A DNA stretch of 64,000 bases, taken from Molossus alvarezi (taxonomy: Eukaryota > Chordata > Mammalia > Chiroptera > Molossidae). Where the stretch lies: contig JBAWUJ010000072.1 of the NCBI GenBank assembly GCA_037176705.1, positions 248,001-312,000 on the forward strand. The letters are read 5' to 3'. Below, piece after piece: positions 9,901 to 21,603 of the stretch. Each line of letters opens with the position of its first letter. The first letter of the stretch is position 1. The notes beneath the pieces were generated by a model. That model was given only the letters and a program-made list of their open reading frames with translations, did no database searches and was not told the DNA's origin. The position numbers and the translations under genes were made by a program.

Positions 9901-11715
9901 CTGTGCAGAATAATATAATTACATTCAGTTCAAGAGCAGAATGCAAACCTTAATACGGTTGCAGTGTCAAATTGACTGTTTAGGGGCTCTCTGTTCGAAG
10001 AACTGTGTTCCAATAGACAACCTTCTTCAAATAATATCCTAATATTGAGTAAAAGGTTCTAGGGCTATACCCAGTTCACACGTCCTTGAACCACCACTGT
10101 TGTACTGTTTTTCAGATTACGTGTTCTTAGCACAGTTGTGGAAAGTATTGATTTAAGGTAATGTGGCAACCTAACTGTTGATAGGTCCTTAGACATACTT
10201 TTCCCTCTAGTTTATTTGTAGGAGAGTGTATACAAAACAAACCTACTCCAAATGAACTGTGTTAGAACTCTTCAGTAGCACAAAAGTCACGTCCATGAAG
10301 CCTAGAGCGTGAGGCTCCTCAAAGCATATGTTGTTTTGGTTAAGTGTTTAAGAAATGTCCATTTGTAAAGGTGGAATCACACTTAAACTTAGGAGTGTAA
10401 GTTTCTTTCTCTTGTGCCAGACAAAGAGACACAAGACTTGCTGGTGCAGTCTTGGATACACTGAATTCTGGGCAAAATGCTGTGAGAGCCAGGGGCCACA
10501 TTCACTAAGTGGCCTGTTTTTCCTTGGGAAGTTAAGTACTTTGGCAGGGAAAGTGTGAACAATCATGTTCTAGTCAACTAACTGTTGGAATGATTAAATA
10601 TTTCCATTTGGGTTAAGTTAATGGACAGATGTTGAGTAACATGAACACTTTCATGTACACTCTCCTCGTTTTGTGGAGAGATCCAGTCATATCATGGAAA
10701 GAACAACTAGGACAGAGCACACTTATGTGTAGAATCCAAAGTTATCCCTTTTTGTGTTCTGTGTGGTTCATGGTTTCAAAGATTGGATCGTATTGAAGCC
10801 CATTTTTGAAGGCCATACATGGAAAATTTTTGGTTTCTGCTGTAGCAGTTGGTTTCCCATGATTCTTACTCAGAACAGTGAACCAACATATGGTCAAGAC
10901 TGAATCAATGGAAAGATTGATAACTACTGGTGTTACACATGTTCATTCGTGAAGCAGTGAAATAGAACACATATAAAGTGATGTAGTTGAAACATTGGTT
11001 GTCTATATGCAAGGAGTAAATCCATGAATTGGAAGACACTGACAATTCCATGGGTTTTTCACATTGAACATCTCTGTGAATTAGAACCAGAGGAGTTTTC
11101 TAGAGAAAATGCACTTGTACAGAGGACCTGGGTATCCATTTCAATTACTTACACACTAATTCTGCCCGGGGTGCAGGCCATACTATCCATTGGAGTGTGA
11201 AACAGTGTTGTAAGTAAATGCAGGTGTCTGCCTTCTTTCCTATGTGACAAGAAAAGCCAACCTGTACTAGTTGATGAGGCAGCTTCTCAACATACCACGT
11301 TCTAGCCTTGGATATGTGTTGTTGCCTGGAAGTGTCTAGGAGTCATCTTGATATCCAATAAATGCTGGGCAGCAGAAATCAAACACATTGGTTAGGGCAA
11401 CATTCAGGTCAGGGAAATCTATACCCTATTCAGTTCTACATACATTCTTTAAAGTTGTTAACGAATGAATCAGTGTCATTCTTGGATCCTGCAGGCATTT
11501 CACTGTTAGGACCGATGTCCTTAAAAAACATAAGGAGTAGGTACCTATTTTCTCCTGAAAATTCAAAGTAAGCACTTTCCATCATTGTGAAATGCTGGAA
11601 TTGTACCTTGTTCATGAATGAAATCTCCTGAACCTATCTTTATAATTCCCTGTGACATATTCAGCGTATTTCTTTATAACTGACAAGCAGTCAATCCTCT
11701 TATTCAAGCCATTAT

Positions 11716-13666
11716 AACAAAAAGTGATCAATTTAAAAGAGGGAGTGTCAGTGTTTGAACAATGGACATGGATTCACTTGATTCAAGACTCTTTCCCCGA
11801 AGAACCTATGGGAATACACTGGCATAGTCAAAAGTGTTCATGACTGGAGTTCTTTCTGTGCAGAATAATATAATAACATTCAGTTCAAGAGCAGAATGCA
11901 AACCTTAATAGGGTTGCAGTGTCAAATTGACTGTTTAGTGGCTCTCTCTTCTAAGAACTGTGTTCCAATAGACAACCTTCTTCAAATAATATCCAAATAT
12001 TGAGTAAAAGGTTCTAGGGCTATACCCAGTTCACACATCCTTGAACCACCACTGTTGCACTGCTTTTCAGATTACGTGTTCTTAGCACAGTTGTGGAAAG
12101 TATTGATTTAAGGTAATGTGGCAACCTAACTGTTGATAGGTCCTTAGACATACTTTTCACTCTAATTTGTTTGTAGGAGAGTGTATACAAAGCAAACCTA
12201 TTCCAAATGAACTGTGTTAGAACTCTTCAGTAGCAAAAAAGTCACTTCCATGAAGCCTAGAGCGTGAGGCTCCTCAAAGCATATGTTGTTTTGGTTAAGT
12301 GTTTAAGAAATGTCCATTTGTAAAGGTGGAATCACACTTAAACTTAGGAGTGTAAGTTTCTTTCTCTTTTTCCAGACAAGGACACACAAGACTTGCTGGT
12401 GCAGTCTGGATACACTGAATTCTGGGCAAAATTCTGTGAGAGCCAGGGGCCACCTTCACTCAGTGGCATGTTTTTCCTTGGTTAGTTAAGTACCTTTGCA
12501 GGGAAAGTGTGAACAATCAGGTTTTAGTCAAACAACTGTTGGAATGATTGAATATTTCCATTTGGGTTAAGTTAATGCACAGATCTTGAGTAACATGAAC
12601 ACTTTCATGTACACTCTCCTCGTTTTGTGGAGAGATCCAGTCATATCATGGAAAGAACAACTAGGACAGAGCACACATGTGTAGAATCCAAAGTTATCCC
12701 TTTTTGTGTTCTGTGTTGATCATGGTTTCAAAGATTGGATCGTATTGAAGCCCATTTTTGAAGGCCATACTTGGAAAAAGTTTGGTTTCTGCTGTAGCAG
12801 TTGGTTTCGCATGATTCTTACTCAGAACAGTGAACCAACATATGGTCAAGACTGAATCAATTGAAAGATTGATAACTACTGGTGTTACACATGTGCATTC
12901 TTGAAGCAGTGAAAATGAACACATGTAAAGTGATGTAGTTGAAACATTGGTTGTCAACATGCAAGGAGTAAATCCATGAATTGGAAGACACTGACAATTC
13001 CATGGGTTTTTCACATTGAACATCTTTGTGAATTAGAAGAAGAGGAGTGTTCTAGAGATAATGCACTTGTACAGTGGACCTGGGTTATCATTTCAATGAC
13101 TAACACACTAATTATGCCCAGGGTGCAGGGCATACTTTCCATTGGAGTGTGAAACAGTGTTGTAAGTAAATGCAGGTGTCTGCCTTCTTTCCCATGTGAC
13201 AAGAAAAGTCAACCTGTACTAGTTGATGAGGCACCTTTTCAACATACTACGTTTTAGCCTTGATATGTGTTTTTGCCTGGAAGTGTCTAGGAGTCATCTT
13301 GATATCCAATAAATGTTGGGCTGCAGAAACCAAACACATTGGTTAGCGCAACATTCAGGTCATGGAAATCTATACCGTATTCAGTTCTATATACATTCTT
13401 TAAAGTTGTTACCGAATGAATCAGTGTCATTCTTGAATCCTGCATACATTTCACTGTTTGGACCGATTTCCTCAAAACACATAAGGAGTAGATACCTGTT
13501 TTCTACTGAGAATTCAAAGTAAGCACTTTCCATCATTGTGAAATGCTGGAATTGAACCTTGTTCATGAATGAAATCTCCTGAACCTGTCTTTATAATTCC
13601 CTGTGACAAATTCAGCCTATTTCTTGATAACTGACAAGTAATCAATCCTCTTATTCTAGCCATTAT
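11716..13666 (+). repeat. Satellite monomer A, unit 2
   Basis: 1951 bp, collinear with 1-1951. Differences seen by eye are acaaggac near 12376, the ttgaaag change near 12859 and gcacctttt near 13231, both of the latter private to this unit. No gene is seen. Confidence 0.93.
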
Positions 13667-15629
13667 AACAAAAATGTGATCCATTGAAAAGAGGGAGTGT
13701 CATTCTTTGAACAATGGTCATGGATTCACTTGTTTCAAGACTCTTTCCCCGAAGAACCTATGGGAATACACTGGGATAGTCAAAAGTGTTCATGACTGGT
13801 GTTCTTTCTGTGCAGAATAATATAATAACATTCAGTTCAAGAGCAGAATGCAAACTTTAATACGGTTGCAGTGTTAAATTGACTGTTTAATGGCTCTCTC
13901 TTCTAAGAATTGTGTTCTAATAGACATCCTTCTTCAGATAATATCCAAATATTGAGTAAAAGGTTCTAGGGCTATACCCAGTTCACACGTCCTTGAACCA
14001 CCACTGTTGTACTGTTTTTCAGATTACGTGTTCTTAGCACAGTTGTGGAAAGTATTGATTTAAGGTAATGTGGCAACCTAACTGTTGATAGGTCCATAGA
14101 CATACTTTTCACTCTAGTTTGTTTGTAGGAGAGTGTATACAAACCAAACCTATTCCAAATGAACTGTGTGATTACTCTTCACTTCAGTGCACAAAAATCA
14201 TTTCCATGAAGCCTAGAGCGTGAGGCTCCTCAAAGCATATGTTGTTTTGGTTAAGTGTTTAAGAAGTGTCCATTTGTAAAGGTGGAATCACACTTAAACT
14301 TAGGAGTGTAAGTTTCTTTCTCTTGTTCCAGACAAAGACACACTAGACTTGCTGGTGCAGTCTTGGATACACTAAATTCTGGGCAAAATTCTGTGAGAGC
14401 CAGGGGCCACATTCACTCAGTGGCATATTTTTTTTTTTGGTAAGTTAAATACCTTTGCAGGGAACGTGTGAACAATCATGTTTTAGTCAAACAACTGTTG
14501 GAATGATTGACTATTTCCATTTGGGTTAAGTTAATGCACAGATCTTGAGTAACATGAACATTTTCTTGTACACTCTCCTCGTTTAGGGGAGAGATCCAGT
14601 CATATCATGGAAAGAACAACTAGGACAGAGCACACTTATGTGTACAATCCAAAGTTATCCCTTTTTGTGTTCTGTGTTGTTCATGGTTTCAAAAATTGGA
14701 TCGTATTGAAGCCCATTTTTGAAGGCCATACTTGGAAAAAGATTGCTTTCTGCTGTAGCAGTTGGTTTCGCATGATTCTTACTCAGAACAGTGAACCAAC
14801 ATATGGTCAAGACTGAATCAATGGAAGGATTGATAACTACTGGTGTTACACATGTTCATTCGTGAAGCAGTGAAACTGAACACATGTAAAGTGATGTAGT
14901 TGAAACACTGGTTGTCTACATGCAAGGAGTAAATCCATGAATTGGAAGACACTGACAATTCCATGGGTTTTTCACATTGAACATCTCTGTGAATTAGAAC
15001 CAGAGGAGTTTTCTAGGGAAAATACACTTGTACAGTGGACCTGGGTATCCACTTCCATTACTTACACCCTAATTCTGCCCGGGGTGCAGGCCATACTTTC
15101 CATTGGAGTGTGAAACAGTGTTGTAAGTAAATGCAGGTGTCTGCCTTCTTTCCCATGTGACAAGAAAAGTCAACCTGTAGTAGTTGATGAGGCAGCTTCT
15201 CAACATACTACGTTTTAGCCTTGGATATGTGTTGTTTGCCTGGAAGTGTCTAGGAGTCATCTTGATATCCAATAAATGCTGGGCTGCAGAAATCAAACAC
15301 ATTGCTTAGGGCAACATTCAGGTCATGGAAATCTATACCCTATTCAGTTCTACATACATTCTTTAAAGTTGTTACCGAATGAATCAGTGTCATTCTTGGA
15401 TCCTGCAGGCATTTCACTGTTTGGACCGATGTCCTCAAAACACATAAGGAGTAGATACCTGTTTTCTCCTGAGAATTCAAAGTAAGCACTTTCCATCATT
15501 GTGAAATGCTGGAATTGTACCTTGTTCATGAATGAAATCTCCTGAACCTATCTTTATAATTCCCTGTGACACATTCAGCCTATTTCTTGATAACTGACAA
15601 GTAATCAATCCTCTTATTCAAGCCATTAT
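13667..15629 (+). repeat. Satellite monomer B, unit 2
   Basis: 1963 bp. It keeps the B-specific 11-T run (14428-14438). It has the C-to-T change at 13856 (caaactttaa), shared with unit 6, and C at 15056 in cttccattac, as in all units except 1. No gene is seen. Confidence 0.93.
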
Positions 15630-15770
15630 AACAAAAAAGTGATCATTTTAAAAGAGGGAGTGTCAGTCATTGAACAATGGTCATGGATTCACTTGTTTCA
15701 AGACTCTTTTCCCGAAGAACCTATGGGAATACACTGGCATAGTCAAAAGTGTTCATGACTGGTGTACTTT

Positions 15771-16033
15771 TTTTCTTTTTTTTTTTTTTTATGAATTTTT
15801 ATTTATTTTTTTGTTACAGATATTTTACCTTTTTACCCCATTGGCACCCCCCACCCCACCCCCCCTCCACCCTGTCCCCGGCTTAGTTGTCCATGTCCAT
15901 TGGTCATGCATACATCCATATAAGTTCTTTGGTTTATCTCTTCCCCCCCCCCACCCCCCATCCCCTCTTCTGTCAGTCTGTGCCCTACTTCCATGTGTCT
16001 GGGTCTACTGTATTCCTCAGATTGTTATGTTCA
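15771..16033 (-). other. L1 3' UTR, poly(A) signal and tail, unit 2
   Basis: The C-rich plus-strand tracts at about 15847-15880 and 15941-15965, AATAAA on the minus strand near 15798-15807, and the poly-T run to 15790 are as in unit 1. No change was noticed. Confidence 0.85.
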
Positions 16034-19000
16034 TTATATTCCGTATATAAGTGAGATCATGTGGTATTTGTCTTTTTCTGCTTGGCTTCTTTCACTTAGG
16101 ATAATACTTTCCAGGTCCCTCCATGTCGTCTCAAAGGATAAGAGATCTTTCTCTCTTACCGCTGCATAGTACTCCATTGTGTATATGTACCACAGCTTCT
16201 TTATCCATTCTGCTACTGGTGGACACTTGGGCTGTTTCCAGATCTTAGCTATTGTAAATAGTGCTGCTATGAACATGGGGGTACTTATATTCTTCCTGAT
16301 TGGTGTTTCAGGCTTCTTAGGGTATATTCCCAGCAGTGGGATCACTGGGTCAAATGGAAGTTCAATTCTTAACTTTTTGAGGTAGCCACCATATTGTTTT
16401 CCATAGCGGCTGCACCAGTCTGCATTCCCACCAGCAGTGTATTAGAGTCCCCTTTTCTCCACACCCTCGCCAACACTTGTTGTTTGATGATTTGTTGATG
16501 GCGGCCATTCTGACAGGTGTGAGGTGATACCTCATTGTTGTTTTAATTTGCATCTCTCTGATGATTAGTGATGTTGAGCATTTCTTCATATGTCTCTTGG
16601 CCATTTGTATGTCCTGTTTGGAGAGGTGTCTATTCAGCTCCTCTGCCCATTTTTCAATTGGGTTCTTTGTCTTCCTTTTGTGGAGTTGTAGGAGCACTCT
16701 ATATATATTGGAAATTAACCCCTTATCTGATACATCATTGGCAATGATGTTCTCCCATACAGTGGGTTGCCTTTCCATTTTGATGATTGTTTCTTTTGCT
16801 GTGCAGAAGCTTTGGAGTTTGATGTAGTCCCATGTGTTCATTTTCTCCTTTATTTCTGTTGCCTTAGGTGATGTATCAGTGAAAATTCTGCTTCGTATGA
16901 TGTCCGAAATTTTGTTGCCTACATTTTCTTCTAGAATTTTTATGGATTCACGGGTCACATTTAAGTCTTTTATCCATTTTGAGTTTATTTTTGTGTATGG
17001 TGTAAGTTGATGGTCTAGTTTCAGTTTTTTGCATGTAGCTGTCCAATTTTCCCAACACCATTTATTAAAGAGGCTGTCTTTACTCCACTGTATGCTCTTG
17101 CCACCTTTGTCAAATATTAATTGAGCGTATTGCCTTGGGTCCATTTCTGGGTTTTCAGTTCTGTTCCACTGGTCTATATGCCTGTTCTTGTGCCAGTACC
17201 AGGCTGTTTTGGTTACAGTCGCTTTGTAGTATAACCTGATGTGTGGTATTGTGATCCCACCTACTTTGTTCTTCTTTTTCAAGATTGCTGTGGCTATTCG
17301 GGGTCTTTTTTGGTTCCATATGAACTTTTGAAGTATTTGTTCTAGTTCTATGAAATATGTCGTTGGTATTTTGATGGGCCTTGCATTGAATCTATAGATT
17401 GCTTTGGGTAGTATGGACATTTTAATGATGTTAATTCTTCCAATCCATGAACAGGGTATGTGCTTCCACTTTTTTATATCTTCCTCTATTTCTTTTTTCA
17501 ATGACCTGTAGTTTTCTGCAAATAGGTCCTTTACTTCTTTGGTTAAGTTTATTCCTAGGTATCGTAATTTTTTTGGAGCGATGGTAAATGGGATTGTTTT
17601 TTCAGTTTCTCTTTCTGTGAGTTCATCATTGATGTACAAGAATGCCGTCGATTTCTTGACGTTAATTTTGTATCCTGCTACTTTGCCAAATTCATTTATT
17701 AAGTCTAATAGATTTTTGATGGAGTCTTTAGGGTTTTCTATGTACAATATCATGTCATCTGCAAATAATGGCAGTTTCACTTCCTCCTTTCCAATTTGGA
17801 TCCCTTTTATTTTTTCTTCATGTCCGATTGCTGTGGCTAAGACTTCCAGTACAATGTTAAATAAGAGTGGCGAAAGTGGACATCCCTGTCTTGTTCCTGT
17901 TCTTAATGGAAATGTTTTTAGTTTCTGTCCATTGAGTATGATGTTGGCTGTAGGTCTTTCATATATGGCCTTTATTATGTCGAGATATGATCCCTCTATT
18001 CCTACATTGCTGAGCGTTTTTATCAGAAATGGATGCTGGATTTTGTCGAATGCTTTTTCAGCATCTATTGATATGATCATGTGGTTTTTATTCTTCATTT
18101 TGTTTATGTGGTGTATCACGTTTATTGATTTGCGAATATTGTACCAGCCTTGCATCCCTGGAATGAATCCCACTTGGTCATGGTGAATAATTTTTTTTGA
18201 TGTATTTCTGGATCCGATTTGCTAATATTTTGTTCAGGATTTTGGCGTCTATGTTCATCGGGGATATTGGTAGTTTTCTTTCTTCGTAGTGTCTTTTTCT
18301 GGTTTTGGGAGTAGAATTATGCTGGCCTTGTAAAGCAAGTTTGGAAGTCTTCCTTCTTCTTGAATTTTTTGAAATAGTTTGAGGAGAATGGGTGTTAGTT
18401 CTCTTTTGAATGTTCGGTAAAACTCCCCCGTGAAACCATCTGGGCCTGGGCTTTTGTTTGCTGGGAGAGTCTTGATTACCTCTTCAATTTCCTTAGTTGT
18501 TATTGGTCTGTTCAAGTTTTCTATCTCTTCCGGGAATAGTTTTGGGAGACTGTGTGTTTCTAGAAATTTGTCCATTTCGCTTAGATTGTCGAATTTGTTG
18601 CCATATAGTTGTTCATAGTAGTTGTTAACGATCTTTTGTATTTCCGTGGTGTTGGTTGTTACTTCTCCCCTTTCATTTCTGATTTTGTGTATTTGGGTTC
18701 TCTCTCTTTGTTTCTTGGTGAGTCTAGCCAAGGGTCCATCAATCTTGTTTATCTTTTCAAAAAACCAGCTCTTTGTTTCATTGATCCTTTGAATTGTTTT
18801 TTTGGTCTCTATGTCATTTATTTCTGCTCTGATCTTTACTATTTCCTTCCTTCTACTTGCTCTGGGGTTTTCTTTTTGTTTGCTTTCTAATTCTTTAAGT
18901 TGTGAGGTTAGACAGTCAATTAGAAATTTTTCTTGTTTTTTGAGGTAGGCCTGTAGTGCTATGAACTTCCCTCTCAGAACTGCTTTCGCTGCATCCCATA

Positions 19001-19857
19001 GATTTTGTGTTGTTGTGTGTTCATTTTCATTGGTTTCCAGGAAGTTTTTGATTTCTTCCTTGATCTCCTCGGTGACCCATTCATTGTTTAATAACATGCT
19101 ATTTAGCCTCCATGTGTTGAAATGTCTTTGAATGTTCTTGTTGCAATTGATTTCTAGTTTCATGCCATTGTGATCTGAGAAGATGCTTGATATGATTTCA
19201 ATCTTCTTGAACTTGCAGAGATTTAGTTTGTGTCCTATCATGTGGTCTATCTTTGAGAATGTCCCATGTGCACTTGAGAAGAATGTGTATTCTGTAGTTT
19301 TGGGGTGTAATTCTCTGTAGATATCTATTAAATCCATTTGGTCTAGTGCTTCATTTAGAGTCTCTGTTTCCTTGCTAATTATTTTGCCTAGAGGATCTAT
19401 CCAGTGCTGTCAACGGGGTGTTGAAGTCCCCTGCTATGATTGTATTGTTGTCGATTTCTCCTTGGAAGTCCTCCAGAAGATTTTTAATATATTTTGGTGC
19501 TCCTATATTGGGTGCCTATATGTTTATCAAGGTTATATCTTCCTGTTGGATAGAGCCTTTCAATATTATGTAGTGGCCGTCTTTGTCTCTAGTTATGGTC
19601 TTCATTTTGAAATCTATTTTATCAGATATGAGAATTGCTACCCCAGCTTTTTTTTGCTTTCCATTTGCTTGGAAAATTTTTTTCCATCCCTTCACTTTCA
19701 ACCTATGTGAGTCTTTTGTTGAGAGGTGGGTCTCTTGTAAACAACATATAGATGAGTCATGCTTTCTTATCCAATCAGCTACTCTGTGTCTCTTTATGGG
19801 AGCATTCAATCCATTGACGTTTAAGGTGATTATTGATATGTACTTATTTATTGCCAT
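16034..19857 (-). pseudogene. L1 ORF2 pseudogene, extra frameshift, unit 2
   Basis: It starts at 19857. Codon 114 is amber (19516-19518), as in every copy. In addition, the plus strand reads ttatttt at 19379-19385 where type X has six T; the extra base puts a stop (SRQNN then stop) soon after the GDFN motif. The frame reopens at 19337 for 360 codons to 18255. The frame slip before the RT core, the 603-codon RT block (16362-18173, FADD present) and the C-terminal shift match unit 1. The residues [11 protein letters not shown] look closer to typical L1 than [11 protein letters not shown] of type X. Confidence 0.95.
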
Positions 19858-19902
19858 TTTTGTTTAGTGTGGTTCTATTTTTCTTCCCATTTCTACTGCT
19901 AA

Positions 19903-20796
19903 TTACAGCAGTCCTTTTAACATTTCTTGCAGTGCTGGTTTGGTGCTAATGTATTCCCTTAGCCTTTTTTTGTCTGGGAAGCTCTTTATTTGATCTTCTA
20001 TTTTGAATGATAGCCTTGCTGGGTAGAGTAGTCTTGGATTCAGATTCTTGTTTTTCATGACTTTGATTACTTCATGCCATTCTCTTCTGGCCTGTAGTGT
20101 TTCTTCTGAGAAGTCAGCTGAGAGCCTTATGGGGTTCCCTTTGTAGGTAACCTGTTGCTTATCTCTTGCTGCTTTTAGGATTCCCTCTTCGTCTTTAATT
20201 TGTGGCATTTTAATTACTATGTGTCTTGGAGTGGGCCTGTTTGGGTTCTTCTTACTTGGGACTCTCTGTGCTTCTTGAACTTGAATGCCTTCTTCCTTCA
20301 ACAAATTAGGGAAGTTTTCTCTCACTATTGTTTTGAATACATTCTCTATCCCTTGCTCATTTTCTTCTTCTTCGGGGACTCCTATGATGCGAATATTATT
20401 ACGTTTCCAGTTGTCCCATAGTTCTCTTAAGCTGTCTTCCTGTTTTTTAATAGTTGTTTCCTTTTGCTTTTCTGATTGGTTGATTTTTTCTACCCTGTCT
20501 TCTAATTCACTGATCCGGTCCTCAGCTTCCCCTACTCTGCTTTTTAAACCTTCCAATGTGTTTTTCATTTCGGATATGTCATTTTTTATTTCTTCTTGTT
20601 GGTTTTTAATTTCCAATTGGCTTATTTTCAGTGTCTCTATGTCCTTACTCATGCTGTTCAGCTTCCTCAAGATCATGGCTCTGAATTCTAGCTCTGTTAA
20701 CATGCCTAATTGCTCCACATTGATCTCATCTTCGGTGGAGGTGTGTTGCTCTTTCATTTGGTTTCTGTTTCTGTGTTTCACCATTTTGGCTATCAC
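19903..20796 (-). CDS. L1 ORF1p, intact 297-residue frame, unit 2
   Basis: This is a complete ORF1 frame for the L1 RNA-binding chaperone. Approximate layout: basic N-terminus 1-35, coiled coil 36-128 with heptad-like E/K/L content (for example ISELEDRVEKINQ), RRM-like domain about 133-228 (starting RNNIRIIGVPEE), and C-terminal domain about 232-292 with the conserved LYPARLSF. The 297 residues fit the usual length of mammalian ORF1 proteins (about 300-370). The Met at 20796 follows the GC-rich 5' UTR. ORF2 starts about 45 bp downstream. Intact coding does not imply expression, because the partner ORF2 is dead. Only units 2 and 3 keep this frame. Confidence 0.88.
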   Translation of the reverse strand: MIAKMVKHRNRNQMKEQHTSTEDEINVEQLGMLTELEFRAMILRKLNSMSKDIETLKISQLEIKNQQEEIKNDISEMKNTLEGLKSRVGEAEDRISELEDRVEKINQSEKQKETTIKKQEDSLRELWDNWKRNNIRIIGVPEEEENEQGIENVFKTIVRENFPNLLKEEGIQVQEAQRVPSKKNPNRPTPRHIVIKMPQIKDEEGILKAARDKQQVTYKGNPIRLSADFSEETLQARREWHEVIKVMKNKNLNPRLLYPARLSFKIEDQIKSFPDKKRLREYISTKPALQEMLKGLL

Positions 20797-21603
20797 TGTG
20801 GGCTTTGGAGCCTGTCAAGTTCTCCCTGTGGGTGTTGGTGTTCTGCTGTTTGTGGCTCCCTCTCCTGTGTTTAGATGAGCGAGGGAGGACCCACGTTGAA
20901 CACCACTGTCAAGTCTTACTTTCCTGGTTAAAGTTGCCAGCCCAGGAAACGTACTGTTATCCTCTAGCTTTTTGCCTGGAGGCTAGCAGTCTAGGTTAAT
21001 TGATGAGTTTGGGGTTGTCAGTTGATTGAAAAACTCCCTCTTGTGCTCAGCCAAGGGGCTTTCACGAGGGTGGGGCAGATGCTGGTTGTTAGTGAGCCTC
21101 AATTAGCACTTCAATGGCCCACAGGATGGGGATGGATCTCCGAGAGAGGGGCTGCTGCCTCTCCTCAGAGCCCTGGGAAGGAGCAATGTGGCCACCCTCC
21201 TGAGTGGCTGCACTCAGCCAAAGCTCTGAGCGCGCTCCAAACCCCGAGTGTCCCGACACAGTTCCAGTCCAGTCTGCCCTCCCTCTGCCGGAGCCCAAGG
21301 TGAGTGGCTGTGGCTGTTTTAGCCTCTGTCCCGGCTGCGCTGTGGAGCCGCCTGGGAGTGTGACCCGAGGGCGCCTCTCCCAGCTGAGGCCGCTGCGGAG
21401 CTGCCGACCTTGGGCTCCCAGCCCCGTCTCGCGTCTTCGCAAGCCTATGGGGATGGAGTCAGTGTCCCTCGTTGTATGGTCCTCGCAAGCTGCTTTTCTG
21501 TTGGTTTTTCCCGTCCATTTGTCTGTGTTATAGTTGTAATTGCAGTTTGGTTCTGGGAGACGGTCTGTGTAGCTCCGTTCACTCCGCCGCCATTTTTCGG
21601 TCC
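20797..21603 (-). promoter_or_regulatory. L1 5' UTR, type Y, unit 2
   Basis: It keeps the YY1-like motif (21586-21596), the antisense donor caag|gtgagt (21296-21305) and the CpG-rich stretch. Compared with type X it has gagccgcc, one extra CpG in ctgcggag and cgtcttcgcaag. The base in cctatgggg near 21447 is private to this unit. Confidence 0.8.

Larger units (their letters stand above)
1..11715 (+). repeat. HOR unit 1 (11,715 bp), L1 type X
   Basis: First complete unit of the tandem array; its first bases recur at 11716. It contains monomers A, B and C, with an L1 on the minus strand inside C. Private or rare bases: acaaagacac near 661 (acaaggacac in units 2-6), A at 3341 (C elsewhere), T at 4445 (C elsewhere), and gttaacgaatg near 11457 (gttaccgaatg elsewhere). 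It shares C at 3590 only with unit 2. Its L1 carries the X markers: a 7-T run in ORF1 at 8738-8744 and a 6-T run in ORF2 at 7664-7669. The window starts inside the array, so the phase chosen for the unit start is arbitrary. Confidence 0.97.
3915..11715 (+). repeat. Satellite monomer C, unit 1, split by L1
   Basis: Third monomer in two arms: left 3915-4055 and right 9901-11715, with the duplicated 12-bp target at 9889-9900. Removing the L1 and one target copy leaves 1956 bp, matching A and B. The right arm resumes exactly where the uninterrupted monomers continue (ctgtgcagaataatataat). C-specific bases include ttcgaagaactg near 9993 and gtactttctg at the insertion point (gttctttctg in A and B). 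In this unit the right arm has the X-type bases taagtggcc (near 10505), tttctgctg (near 10836) and cttacacac (near 11150). Confidence 0.93.
15771..21603 (-). mobile_element. LINE-1, near full length, degenerate (type Y), unit 2
   Basis: Same insertion as in unit 1: identical target duplications (15759-15770 and 21604-21615), same tail and same ORF2 lesions. It differs in having ORF1 intact and an additional ORF2 frameshift near 19379. Its 5' UTR has Y bases (gagccgcc, ctgcggag, cgtcttcgcaag). Confidence 0.96.

Noticed and set aside
9374..9946. A 190-codon minus-strand frame crossing from satellite into the L1 5' UTR
   Set aside because: It spans the insertion junction, has low-complexity GC-rich content, resembles no L1 protein and is not upstream-continuous with ORF1.
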